A model generated the notes under the pieces. The model searched no databases. It worked only from the letters and a program-made list of their open reading frames with translations, and was not told the origin of the DNA. Position numbers and translations under genes: made by a program. A DNA stretch of 64,000 nucleotides from Arion vulgaris (taxonomy: Eukaryota > Mollusca > Gastropoda > Stylommatophora > Arionidae), in contig CM036755.1 in assembly GCA_020796225.1 (NCBI GenBank), positions 66,470,049 to 66,534,048 of the forward strand, written 5' to 3'. This document shows positions 1 through 10,849 of this stretch, piece after piece; the stretch's first letter is position 1; each line of letters begins with the position of its first letter.

Positions 1-1104
1 GTAATAGACTTGGTGCCCTGTATGATTCAAGCTGTTGTTCTAGAAAATAGATTATAGTTTGTAATAGACTTGGTGCCCTGAATGATTCAATCTGTTGTTC
101 TAGAAAATAGATTATAGTTTGTTATAGACTTGGTGCCTTGTATGATTCAAGGTCGTGTTCTAGAAAATAGATTATAGTTTGTAATAGACTTGGTGCCCTG
201 TAGGATTCAAGCTGTTGTTCTAGAAAATAGATTATAGTTTGTAATAGACTTGGTGCCCTGAATGATTCAATCTGTTGTTCTAGAAAATAGATTATAGTTT
301 GTAATAGACTTGGTGCCTGTATGATTCAATCTTTGTTCTAGAAAATAGATTATAGTTTGTAATAGACTTGGTGCCCTGTATGATTCAATCTGTTGTTCTA
401 GAAAATAGATTATAGTTTGTAATAGACTTGGTGCCTTGTATGATTCAAGGTCGTGTTCTAGAAAATAGATTATAGTTTGTAATAGACTTGGTGCCTGTAT
501 GATTCAATCTGTTGTTCTAGAAAATAGATTATAGTTTGTAATAGACTTGGTGCCCTGTATGATTCAAGGTCGTGTTCTAGAAAATAGATTATAGTTTGTA
601 ATAGACTTGGTGCCCTGTATGATTCAAGCTGTTGTTCTAGAAAATAGATTATAGTTTGTAATAGACTTGGTGCCCTGAATGATTCAATCTGTTGTTCTAG
701 AAAATAGATTATAGTTTGTAATAGACTTGGTGCCCTGTATGATTCAAGCTGTTGTTCTAGAAAATAGATTATAGTTTGTAATAGACTTGGTGCCCTGTAT
801 GATTCAATCTGTTGTTCTAGAAAATAGATTATAGTTTGTTATAGACTTTGTGCCCTGTATGATTCAGTCTGTTGTTCTAGAAAATAGATTATAGTTTGTA
901 TTAGACTTGGTGCCGTCTATGATTCAATCTGTTGTTCTAGAAAATAGATTATAGTTTGTAACATACTTGGTGCCATGTATGATTCAAGCTGTTGTTCTAG
1001 AAAATAGATTATAGTTTGTAATAGACTTGGTGCCCTGTATGATTCAAGCTGTTGTTCTAGATTATAGTTTGTAATAGACTTGGTGCTCTGTATGATTCAA
1101 TGTC
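1..1104. repeat. 60-bp satellite array
   Basis: About 18 head-to-tail copies of a 60-bp AT-rich unit start at or before the window edge. The unit contains TAGACTTGGTGCCCTG and TTCTAGAAAATAGATTATAG. The main variable site is after GATTCAA, where copies read GCT, TCT or GGTCG. The array is truncated on the right where a SINE begins. There is no sustained coding frame, and the true left end is unknown. Confidence 0.97.
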
Positions 1105-1337
1105 TTTGTGACTAAGTGATTAAGCCTTTGCCTTGAGTTCCGAACGTCGTGGGTTGAATCACGAGTTCTGATCACGAGTGCTTTTTTCCTGAGAGCCTAG
1201 GATTGTTGATGGGGCTATCGAGTTCGTGCTTTGTGCAATACTCTCGGCAGCTGGCGTGCCATTTCTGCGGAGAGGACCGAACCATATGAGGTAAAAGCCG
1301 ATGCAATGAAGTTCATATTTCGGCTTCAGACCCTTTA
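1100..1337 (+). mobile_element. SINE family B copy (tRNA-derived)
   Basis: The head GTGACTAAGTGATTAAGCC is followed by a degraded B-box region (GTGGGTTGAATCACG). The family body then includes TTTGTGCAATACTCTCGG and a closing TTTCGGCTT. It aligns by eye with the better-preserved copy at 11216-11465, which keeps the perfect B box GGGTTCGAATCC. Here the B box is mutated, so it is probably transcriptionally dead. Confidence 0.8.
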
Positions 1338-1499
1338 GCGTTATTCCATTTTTCTTCAGATCATTGATAAGAAGGATGGATCGCACTACATCAGCTGTAC
1401 TCCACAAAAACGTCCATGTGTTCTTATGGTAATGCTTAGATTGGTGTGTATGTGGTATGATATTGCCACTACTACCACACATATCATATTTGGTTTCTT

Positions 1500-2190
1500 T
1501 TAATTGACTGGTAGGGAGGTTATGATATGTAGTTTTCTTATGAAAATCCAGGTTCCTAAATCCGTTTGGATGGCATACAGGGAAAGAGATATACGCTTCC
1601 ATGCTTGAAAGTCCAGCTCTTGGATCCGATTTACCCAGTGGTTACCGGGGCCCAAATTTGGGGTGTAAAGAATAAAACCACTGTTACCTACCATGCATGT
1701 CGTAAGAGGCGACTAAGGATGTTTGGCTGAAATCGGATGCATGTGTCCTAAATGTGTAGAAGTCTATGCGTTTAGGGGCCTACCAAACCAATGTGCAACG
1801 TATACACGTTCTTGGCAAAGATCAAACATATCACAAAGAGTGATTAAAATTGGTGGTAAAGAACGAACGCAAAGAAGAAGAAGAAGAAGAAGAATGATCC
1901 GATTTGGTGGTATATATGGAGACGATGATGTGTAATTTTCTTCTTAAAATTCGAATTCTAAGTCCGTTCGGATGCTATACAGAGAAAGAGATATGTGGCT
2001 CCATGCTTGAAAGTTGAGCTTTTGGATCCAATCAGGTGGTATACAGGGAGATGTTGATATGTTCTTCTCCAATTAAAAGTCTGGTTTCTGAGTCCGCTTG
2101 GGGGTATACAGGAGTCGATGATGTATTATTTTCTACTTGGAAGCCGGGCGCCTGGAATCCCTCGGGTGGTATCCAGTTGATGATGTCATT
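1500..2190. repeat. Diverged ~100-120-bp tandem repeat split by a SINE
   Basis: Motifs such as GGTATACAGGGA, AAGTCCG, CATGCTTGAAAGT and TTTTGGATCC recur about every 100-120 bp on both sides of the SINE at 1633-1895. The copies are strongly diverged. The SINE interrupts one unit and duplicates 10 bp of it. Confidence 0.7.
1633..1895 (+). mobile_element. SINE family D copy with 10-bp TSD and (GAA)n tail
   Basis: The 263-bp element is flanked by GATCCGATTT at 1623-1632 and again at 1896-1905. It starts ACCCAGTGGTTACCGGGG, contains the family-D core GTCGTAAGAGGCGACT and ends in an imperfect (GAA)n run. The exact flanking duplication supports a single target-primed insertion and defines both ends of this subtype. 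No clear tRNA head is visible, so its Pol III origin is unproven. Confidence 0.85.
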
Positions 2191-3247
2191 CTATTAGGAT
2201 CAAGACATAATGAGTATAGCTTCAATACGAGAGGGGGAGGTTGTGTACATTTGACGTTTTCTCCTCGCACGTTGTTTTTTGTATTGAGATGTGTTTTGAT
2301 TTGACCATAAACTCTCATACCATTTGTTGAGAGTCTTCCTTCCAGCTAAATCTGTCTCTAGCAATATCCTGTACCATGTCGGTGTTTTCAAGTCTCGCAT
2401 TCGCATGCCCCCTGTATTATTATATTGTATAATTTTGGCACATAGAATATGCAGAAATTCTACTTCTCAAAAAGTGTTGGTAAAACGCAACGGATTGACT
2501 CCAATGCATCATTTGTTCCCCGTCTAAATATGGTTCGGCTGCTGTCAGCACAAACTTAGAAAATAACAGTTTGTGATTCGAATCCTTTGTTTAGTCAAGT
2601 AGGATGCTAGAGGCCGTACGCCCGGGACGAGGAAATGTCTATCAAAGACTACATAGTTGTGACAGCTCCTACCATGTCCTCAGACTTGACTGGCAGCTAG
2701 TCTAGATAATAAGTCCCATGGGTGAACAGCACCGCTCTACTCATCCGACAGTTTCTGCGACATGCCTGGTACACCGAATGTATTAGTATTTATTGTGTTT
2801 ATTTTGTTGTAGCAAAACAAGCCGATAGAGAAACCCACATCCCTCGGTAACAGAAGGCTGAATAGGTTAGCCGACAAATCGGAAATTCCCGTTTGATGGG
2901 GCTGACTGTTACATTTGTTTGATTGAACACTGTAAGTATTATTGCAATTTGACTAAATTCTTGAGTTCATGGTTATTTATTGATTAAAAGTGTTTATAAT
3001 ACTGATATTCCTTATTGTTACATTTCATTTCTGACATAATTAAACCGAGTTCTTGCACGTGGTGCTATTTTTAAAATGAATTTCTTTTTATCTAACCATA
3101 CTGAAATGCGAGGATAACGCGACGCTAGTGATCTGATTTCTGAAAATGTTTACCTGAGCTCGTCGGCCGTATTCTACCGGGTGTCACGAGAAACAGTGCT
3201 ACATAGACAATGCTCAGTCTCTATAATTTTGTCCAGTCATTGTACTA
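2191..3247. other. Unassigned non-repetitive DNA
   Basis: I see no convincing gene here. A tRNA-like B-box fragment (GATTCGAATCC) occurs near 2575. A possible splice-bounded segment at about 2815-2930 is discussed among the rejected items. The remainder is moderately AT-rich with no recognised family. Confidence 0.5.
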
Positions 3248-3289
3248 TGTTTAATTTTAACATGGTGGTCATGTATACTGTAATATAAT

Positions 3290-3850
3290 TACGTTCACAG
3301 TCTGCCTCAGAAAAATAATGAACATCAAATGGCAGAATATGATCCGAGACACCGAGGTCCTAAAAAAAAGCTGCTCTACCCAGCATCTATACAATCTTGA
3401 TGCAGTCCCAGACACGATGGGTAGGATATGTGGCTCTAATGCCGGATTGCAGAATACCACAAAGGCACTTGTATGGTGAGCTGCATAGCGGTATACGCTC
3501 ACCGGATGGTTAAAAAAAAACCGATTCAAAGGCACACTCAAGAACTCGATAAAATCCTTATGCCATAGATGTCGACAACTGGGAGAATGTTGGTCAAGAT
3601 AGATCAGCATGGCGCACACTTCTTTGACACGGTTTTCGGCCTACGAGACAGGTAGAACAGCACGGATGGAACAAAAACGTCAATATAAAAAGGCAGTAAA
3701 ACTTCCCACAAGTGCAAGAATTCCTTGCCCACACTCTATAATAACATTTCAATCCCGCTGCATCGGTATCACTAGTCATCTACGCACACACAGACAAACA
3801 TAACGCAACTACATTCCCTGGATGGAAATTGGGGTCATCATCACCCGTGA
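3290..3850 (+). mobile_element. LINE 3' fragment encoding RT tail plus zinc finger
   Basis: Across stops and frameshifts the + strand reads as the C-terminal region of a non-LTR retrotransposon polyprotein: CLRKIMNIKWQ, RFKGTLKNSIKSLC, then FSAYETGRTARMEQKRQ. It ends in a zinc-finger-like block (IPCPH...FQSRCIGITSHLRTH) and a terminal DGRVSI. The second cysteine of the finger appears lost. It is known for this LINE type to end in a C2H2-like finger. The copy is broken by stops and cannot be active. Confidence 0.85.
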
Positions 3851-4019
3851 TGGACGAGTATCAATAGAGTTAAGTTTAACATGGTTGCCATGTACACGGT
3901 ACTATAGTTAAGTTTAACATGGTTGCCATGTACACTGTACTATTGTTAAGTTTAACATGGTTGTCATGTACACTATACTATAGTTAAGTTTAACATGGTT
4001 GCCACGTACACTGTACTAT

Positions 4020-4712
4020 CATCATTAATCCTCTCCGCTCCTCGTGGAGCATAGGGCCTCAACAGTTGTTCGCCACTCTTCTCGGTCTCTGGCTGTTCTT
4101 TTATGTTCTCCCAGGTCAATTGAGCACTCTTCAGCTCCTCAGTAAGACCTCGTCTCCAAGTCTGCTTAGGGCGTCCTCTTTTCGTTTTCCCTGCGGGTTC
4201 CACTCGAGCACCTGTCTAGTGACACTCGACTGTGTCTTCCGCAAGGTATGGCCTATCCATCGCCATCTTCTCCTCTTGACCTGTGTCATCATAGGTTCCT
4301 GCCCTGTTCTTATCCACAGATCCGTGTTTGTAACTCTATCATACCATCTCAATCTGAGAATCCGCCGCAAACATCCGTTGACAAAGGTCTGGATCGTATT
4401 TGTATTTGCCCTAGTGACTCGCCAAGTTTCCGAGCCATACAGCAACACCGACTTCACATTTGAGCTGAAAATCCTGAGCTTTGTTTTCGTGGAGATGGCA
4501 GCGGACTTCCACACCATGTGCAGGATCGCAAAGGCCTGTCGGGCCTTCTTAATCCTAGCATTAATGTCCTCATCTGTACCTCCTGATCTGCTGATCTTAC
4601 TTCCAAGGTAGACAAATTCATCCACATCTTCTATGTCCCTTCCCTCAATCAGTATTGGATCTTGCTGTATGTTGTTGCTACGCATTACTTTAGTCTTCTC
4701 TTGACTGATTTT
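4020..4712 (-). mobile_element. RTE-like LINE 3' fragment
   Basis: The - strand encodes about 180 residues of RT C-terminal domain (FVYLGSKISRSGG, SVLLYGSETWR, CLRRILRLRWYDR, RRRWRWIGHTLRK). A frameshift follows, then the tail KRGRPKQTWRR and PYAPRGAERIND. The 3' end is a short TGATGAT run, typical of RTE elements. The left part of the element is missing (5' truncation at about 4712). It sits inside the 37-bp minisatellite. Confidence 0.9.
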
Positions 4713-4879
4713 AAGATGTACACTGTACTATAGTTAAGTTTAACATGGTTGCCACGTACACTGTACTATTGTTAATTAAGGTTACTTCATCATTAGCTTT
4801 CACAAGCTGCTGTAAAGACGGACATGTATCAGCCATTGCTTTAGAATTTTGGCATTCTATATTTTTTGTGAGAAGAGAC

Positions 4880-5190
4880 TCTTCTTCTTTTGTTGTCACA
4901 CTGTTACCGGGTTGTTGCCTGGTGTCGTCACACTGTTACCGGGTTGTTGCCTGGTGTCGTCACACTGTTACCGGGTTGTTGCCCTGTGTCGTGGTTTTCT
5001 GTTTTTGTCTTGAGTTGTTCTGGTGGCTTGGGTAATTATTTTTTCTCTTTAACATAATTCTGCTATGCCATCTAACCATCTGTTTCCAAGATTGTTCTCT
5101 TTGACATAATTCTGCTATGCCATCTAACCATCTGTTTCTTGAGAATAGAATGAGTCTTAGGAAGCCCAGAGTAAACATCGGAGCCAATGA
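4880..5190 (-). mobile_element. LINE 3' end with small tandem duplications
   Basis: On the - strand the frame reads RWLDGIAELCQRE, NNYPSHQNNSRQKQKTTTQ, then GNNPVTV, a tail also found at 24985-25140 and 35100-35524. The region coding GNNPVTV is present three times in tandem (about 31 bp each, 4899-4991). A 57-bp segment coding QMVRWHSRIM is duplicated at 5040-5150. Confidence 0.8.
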
Positions 5191-5865
5191 ATATGATTAA
5201 TATATAGACAGAGAACATGTTATTATTGGCTTCCAGAGAGAAAAAGAAACATGACCAAACACAGGATTCAAACCACACACCCTTATTTATTACGGCACAC
5301 ATTGCCTAGCTCTACAGACGAACTCTTTATGAATACAACCAACTATATCTCATAGAGATATCTGATTGTGTTCATGTCGTCTAGCATTCTGTAGAGGTTA
5401 CCGAAGTTTTATAAATGTGCATGTTTCACTTTGATCTGTAGAGTATGAACTTCGAGACGTATCTTTACGTATCTTAACTGGAATGAACCGTTTTGTTCCG
5501 AAAAGAAAGGTAGTGATTTTATCTCCGGCCTCCAGATCGACATTTAGTTAAATACGCCACTGGATAGCAGTGCTAGCATAATTGTACACGGACAGGATGC
5601 AGACGGAATATAGTATCCATAATCGGATTCAATATACCAAAAAAAACAAGAGAAAATTGAGGTCTGGTTTATGTCCACTGTTGAGATTAGGGGAGAGAAT
5701 TTAGTTATGCTATAAGACTGACAATAATAGAGCTAAAGATGAGAAACATTGCTGTATGTGTATTGTTTATGTGAATAATAGTAATAAAGTTGATATCATA
5801 GTTTCAACTTATTTTTGGGACTGTAGTTTTGGTTGTTTACGGTAATTGTGTTTTACCACAGCGCG
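5191..5865. other. Unassigned DNA and first copy of array leader
   Basis: No gene is seen. The part at about 5690-5865 (ATAGTTTCAACT, GACTGTAGTTT) has a second diverged copy at 6435-6590, each lying directly left of a block of 65-bp satellite units. Confidence 0.6.
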
Positions 5866-6978
5866 TTATTGATTTGTGTACCAAATATCAGTGACAGTAC
5901 AGTAACTCTCTTCTCAATGGTGGGCTAGCTACTCAGATTTGTGTACCAAATATCAGTGACAGTACAGTAACTTTCTTCTCAATGGTGGGCTAGCTACTCA
6001 GATTTGTGTACCAAATATCAGTGACAGTACAGTAACTCTCTTCTCAATAGTAGGTTAGAGTCTCAGATTTGTGTACCAAATATCAGTGACAGTACAGTAA
6101 CTCTCTTCTCAATGATGGGTTAGCTACTCAGATTTGTGTACCAAATATCAGTGACAGTACAGTAACTCTCTTCTCAATAGTAGGTTAGAGTCTCAGATTT
6201 GTGTACCAAATATCAGTGACAGTACAGTAACTTTCTTCTCAATGATGGGTTAGCTACTCAGATTTGTGTACCAAATATCAGTGACAGTACAGTAACTCTC
6301 TTCTCAATGGTGGGCTAGCTACTCAGATTTGTGTACCAAATATCAGTGACAGTACAGTAACTTTCTTCTCAATGATGGGTTAGCTACTCAGATTTGTGTA
6401 CCAAATATCAGTGATAGTACAGTAACTCTCTTTTGAGATTTGGGAGAACTTAGATTTGTTGACGACAATAAAAGAGCTACAGTGACAAACATCTGTATTT
6501 ATTGATGGAATATAGTAATCAGATTGATACATAGTTTCAACTATTTTGGACAGTAGTTTGCTGTTACTAATGGTGGGTTACCTACCTAGATTTGTGTACC
6601 AAATATCAGTGACAGTACAGTAACTTTCTTCTCAATGATGGGTTAGCTACTCAGATTTGTGTACCAAATATCAGTGATAGTACAGTAACTCTCTTCTCAA
6701 TGTTGGGCTAGCTACTCAGATTTGTGTACCAAATATCAGTGATAGTACAGTAACTCTCTTCTCAATGGTGGGTTAGCTACTCAGATTTGTGTACCAAATA
6801 TCAGTGACAGTACAGTAACTCTTCTCAATGATGGGTTAGCTACTCAGATTTGTGTACCAAATATCAGTGACAGTACAGTAACTCTCTTCTCAATGGTGGG
6901 TTAGCTACTCAGATTTGTGTACCAAATATCAGTGACAGTACAGTAACTCTTCTCAATGGCGGGCTAACGTCTCAGATT
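5866..6978. repeat. 65-bp satellite, two blocks with a repeated leader
   Basis: The unit contains TTTGTGTACCAAATATCAGT and GACAGTACAGTAACTCTC. The first block (5866-6433) has about 8.5 copies and the second (6591-6978) about 6. Between them 6434-6590 resembles the sequence left of the first block, so a larger segment of leader plus array seems to have been duplicated. Unit ends alternate between GGTGGGCTAGCTACTCA and AGTAGGTTAGAGTCTCA types. Confidence 0.95.
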
Positions 6979-7189
6979 TAATTTGTCGTGTTATTGTTAT
7001 AGAAATTTTTATTTGCTTTTTATACATTAATAATTTTTTTGTTTAAACAGTACAGCGATTTGTCAGCATTTTTAGGGTTTATTTTGTTTTGAGCTGCAAT
7101 AGGTTCTTTTTACTCTCGCAGTGTGCGCAAGGAATCTCCGAGCTTATCGTTTGTCTCAGTTAGGACTAGGCACTTGTGCATCCCAAGAG

Positions 7190-7472
7190 TAACATTAGCG
7201 TAGTTGTTAGTGAACTTTTTAGGCGCGTGGTCCGGATTCAAATACATACTGGGCGTGTAATATTTTTTTCCCGGCCGTAGCGGCTCTCAGGTTCACCCAT
7301 GCTCAATTGGTTGCCAGGAAAAGCATTGAGAAGTAAAGGCCTCGGTCACGATGTTGACCACATTATCCATCGTACGACGACGGTCAATGAAAATACGAGA
7401 CTCACACCTTGTTTCACAATATGCCTCGAGGTATGGGAAATGTTTTTTTTTCTATTTTACTTACTTTATTTA
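7190..7472 (+). mobile_element. SINE family C copy, damaged head
   Basis: It contains TAGCGTAGTTGTTAGTGA (A-box region), a weak B box (GGATTCAAAT), the body CCCGGCCGTAGCGGCTCTCA and a 3' part with GGTCAATGAAAATAC and GCCTCGAGGTATG. It matches the complete copy at 9036-9316 in order and orientation. Confidence 0.82.
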
Positions 7473-7589
7473 AGCAGACGTTTGTGGACATTCCACCCCA
7501 GCTAGCACGGCACATGATGATTCCGCAGACCTGGGTGCGCTTATACAGACAAAGCTATCAGGACTGCATGTCTGTTATACTAACAACTT

Positions 7590-7950
7590 CAATGTTCTGT
7601 CAAATTTCACGCTCACTATGGTACATCTCACCGGCTCACTATGTAGTACATCACATCACCATCACTAGTGTAATACATCCCGCTCTCTGTAGTACATCAT
7701 CAGCTCACTATGTGTAATCAACAGGCTACATGTAGTACATACATCACGCTCTCATGTAGACATACAACACCGGCTCACGAGCATCACACGTCACTGTACA
7801 TCCCACGCTCAATGTACATCACATCACCGGCTCACATGTACATCCACACTGGCTCACTATGAGACATCACATCACGAGCTCACTTGTAGTACATCCATCA
7901 CGGCTCTATGTAGTACATCACAACACCGGCTCTAGAGTACATCCAACCAA
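7590..7950. repeat. Degenerate ~27-bp satellite
   Basis: Imperfect copies of CGGCTCACTATGTAGTACAT plus a short CATCAC variable part run for about 350 bp. Unit length varies through many single-base deletions, which may be consensus error. Confidence 0.8.
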
Positions 7951-7984
7951 CAGGAACTCCATAGGAGAATCGTCCTGTTGAGAC

Positions 7985-8757
7985 AAACACTGGAGAAACA
8001 GACCCACATGTCAACCTTGATCATGTATCCCCACTGTGGTAGGGGATTGTGTTCTAGGATTGACTCTACTACAGTCAACCTTGATCTGTTGCCCCACCTG
8101 TGATGAGGATGTGTAGCTGGATTGTCATCATGCTTACGATGGCTAGCCTTGATATTATACCTTGGTAGATTGTGTTCTAGGATTGGACTCGTACATACGA
8201 TATCTAACCTGATCATGTATTTCCAAAACAATGTAAGGAGAATTAGTTCAAGAATTGGACATTACACAAGTTGTCTAGCCTTGAGTCATGTTCAGCCCCA
8301 ATGTGGTAGGAATTGTTTCCACGGACTTGGACTCACTACGATGTCTAACCTTGATCATGTATGCCCCACATGTGGTAGGGGATTGTGTTCTAGGATTGGA
8401 CTCTACTACGATGTCTAACCTTGATCATGTATGCCCCACATGTGGTAGGGGATTGTGTTCTAGGATTGGACTCTACTACGATGTCTAACCTTGATCATGT
8501 ATTCCCCACATGTGGTAGGGATTGTGTTCTAGGAGTGGACTCTACTACGATGTCTAACCTTGATCATGTATGCCCCACCTGTGGTAGGGGATTGTGTTCT
8601 AGAGTGGACTCTACTACGATGTCTAACCTTGATCATGTATGCCCCACATGTGGTAGGGGATTGTGTTCTAGGAGTGGACTCTACTACGATGTCTAACCTT
8701 GATCATGTATGCCCCACCTGTGGTAGGGGATTGTGTTCTAGGAGTGGACTCTACTAT
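7985..8757 (+). repeat. 70-bp satellite derived from LINE zinc-finger DNA
   Basis: About ten copies, the right half nearly identical, of a 70-bp unit. In one frame the unit encodes DHVCPTCGRGLCSRIGL, the cysteine-rich C-terminal finger of a LINE. The array runs directly into the rest of that LINE C-terminus at 8758-8850. The left copies are diverged and indel-rich. Confidence 0.88.
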
Positions 8758-8850
8758 ACCGTCACCTGCGCGCACACCAGCGAGATGCAACATCACACGT
8801 GTGAGGCTGTTGTCATCATCGCTTACGATGGACGGCTATTAATTAATTTG
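8758..8850 (+). mobile_element. LINE C-terminal remnant after the finger array
   Basis: The sequence continues from the last finger unit (CGRGLCSRSGLYY) to TSEMQHHTCEAVV and IIAYDGRL. It matches the free-standing copy at 26957-27085 (CATCATCGCTTGCGATGGAC). It ends at TTAATTAATTTGG. Confidence 0.75.
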
Positions 8851-8889
8851 GTACATATTTGTATAAAGGAAAACTGCAGAGAAACTAGG

Positions 8890-9470
8890 TAGCAATGACG
8901 AAACATATCAAAACAAAGTACTGTAGTTTTACAACAAACAATATAAAACAAACAATATACAGCAAACAATATACAGCAAACAATATACAGCAAGCAATAT
9001 ACAGCAAGCAATATACAGCAAGCAATATACATTAAGAGAGCCGCTGTAGCGTAGTTGTTAGTGAGCTCGCTTCGCAAGGCTGGTGGTCTGGGTTCAGCTC
9101 CCTCAATGCGCGTGGAAATTTTTTCCCGACCGCGACGGCTTCAGGTCGACCCAGCCTCAACTGGGTACCAGACATGCTCTGGGAAAGTAAAGACGGCCGG
9201 CGTGATGCTGACCACATCACCCATCGTGTGCCGACGGTCAATGAAAAATACAGGCCTAACACTGTATTGACCTATATACCACAAGGTATGAAAGGTTCCT
9301 TTATTTTCTTTCTTTTAATATACATTAACGTTTCGATGAAGAGTCATTTATCAAGTAAAGGATACACCAGAAATGAAGAAATATATTCTTCTTGTGCAAC
9401 AGATATAACATATACCTGCATACAATCGCACAGAGAGACCATGGGACAGATAGAAAATAGCGATAGCTGT
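8890..9470. repeat. Foldback-type repeat (family E) with SINE and 17-bp array inside
   Basis: CAAAGTACTGTAGTTTTACA at the left and AACGTTTCGATGAAGAGTC at the right also occur in order in the 167-bp element at 43008-43174. Here the middle is expanded by about six copies of AACAAACAATATACAGC (8932-9033), and a SINE C is inserted at 9036-9316. The exact outer limits are unclear. Confidence 0.65.
9036..9316 (+). mobile_element. SINE family C, complete, 12-bp TSD
   Basis: The 281-bp insertion is flanked by AATATACATTAA at 9024-9035 and 9317-9328. The tRNA-like head has TAGCGTAGTTGTTAGTGAGC as the A-box region and GGGTTCAGCTCC as the B-box region. The body follows (CCCGACCGCGACGGCTTCAG, GGTACCAGACATGCTCTGGG), ending CTTTATTTTCTTTCTTTT. 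This is the reference copy for family C in the window. Confidence 0.9.
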
Positions 9471-9589
9471 CGATCGTATGATTGGTCAACCTACTGAACT
9501 CTCTGTCATGGCCATCCTAGGCATATATTGACTACTGATAACAAATGACACTTTTCTAGATTCGGCTATCAGCTGTTGTTGTTCAACAT

Positions 9590-10165
9590 TATAGTTAATT
9601 GTATTGTTAACTCTCAAGTTCAACATTATAGATGTAGTTAGTTCAGCCTTAAGTTCAACATTGTTTGTAGTTTAGTTCAACGTTAGTTCAACATTATAGA
9701 ATTATTTAGTTATAGCATTATAGTTAATTGTTAGTTATCTCAAGTTCAAATAACGTTAATAGTTGTCAGCCTCAACGTTCAACATTATAGTTAATTGTAG
9801 TTTAGTTCAACGCCCAAGTTCAACATAAATTGTAGTTATTCAACCCTCAAAGTTCAACATTATAGTTAATGTAGTTAGTTAACCTCAAGTTCAACATTAT
9901 ATTATTGTAGTTTAGTTCAACGCTTTAACGTTCAACATTATAGTTAATTGTAGTTTAGTTCAACGCTTCAAAGTTCAACATTATAGTTAATTGTAGTTAG
10001 TTCAACGTTCAACGTTCAACATTATAGTTATTGGTTTAGTTCAACGCTCAAAGTTCAACATTATAGTTAATTTTAGTTTAGTTCCTTAACGTTCAATTAT
10101 AGTTCATTGTAGTTTAGTTCACGCCCCAAAGTTCAAGCCTCAACTTTCAATCTAACAGCGGAAAA
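9590..10165. repeat. ~42-bp satellite, noisy
   Basis: Repeated TTCAACATTATAGTTAATTG and TAGTTTAGTTCAACGC motifs, about 13 copies, with unit length from about 33 to 44 bp because of many small deletions. Confidence 0.85.
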
Positions 10166-10239
10166 GTCGATTTATTGACCAGTAACCGACCCATTGCGAG
10201 AACAACACACATGCACACACCAAAACAGCACACAACCTC

Positions 10240-10600
10240 AGAGCCATAGATCAACATAAAGTCCAGGCTACACCCACATCACCACTAAGTCCTCAGGCAC
10301 ACCACACCATAAAAGTCCTCAGGGCTACACCCACATCACCACTAAAAGTCCTCAGGGCTACACCCACATCACCACTAAAAGTCCTCAGGGCTACACCCAC
10401 ATCACCACTAAAAGTCCTCAGGGCTACACCCACATCACCACTAAAATCAAGGTCACCCAGATCACATAAACAGTCTTCATGACTACACCCAGATCAACAT
10501 AAACAGTCCTCTGGGCTACACCCACATCACCACAAAAAGTCCTCAGGTCTACACCCACATCACCACAAAAGTTCTAAGGCTCTACACCCAGATTAACATT
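10240..10600. repeat. ~33-bp satellite
   Basis: About ten copies of a unit containing CTCAGGGCTACACCCACATC and ACCACTAAAAGTC. The central copies are identical and the outer copies decay. Confidence 0.92.
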
Positions 10601-10849
10601 AAAAGTCCTTTTTCAGGAGTATACACACATTCTAGAATCCAGTACTCAACAAACATACATTTTAGGACTAGTTCCAGGACACAGGGCCACACCAAGAATA
10701 AAGTCCAATACCCTCTAATAAAACCAAACAAGACGTCCGTCTTAGGTTGAAAAGAGCGTGCCTCGGCCACATAGAGGCGCAATCCACAACATAACAAACA
10801 AACATGCAAACAATATTGGCCAATTCCACGTCAATGATCGTTTTCTACA

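Larger units (their letters stand above)
3248..4775. repeat. 37-bp minisatellite interrupted by two LINE fragments
   Basis: The unit contains AGTTAAGTTTAACATGG and GTACACTGTACTAT. One diverged copy lies at about 3248-3285, four copies at about 3867-4019, and nearly two at about 4713-4775. The pieces are separated by a + strand LINE fragment and a - strand LINE fragment. The copies on both sides are in the same orientation, as expected for insertions into a pre-existing array. Confidence 0.85.

Noticed and set aside
2815..2930. Possible exon between TTTTGTTGTAG and GTAAGTATT
   Set aside because: Every frame has a stop; the longest (QNKPIEKPTSLGNRRLNRLA) ends before the donor. No similarity to KIF13 or anything I recognise.
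4131..4685. A host gene encoding a ~184-residue protein
   Set aside because: The protein is the C-terminal part of a LINE polyprotein, truncated and frameshifted, and repeated in several other places in the window.
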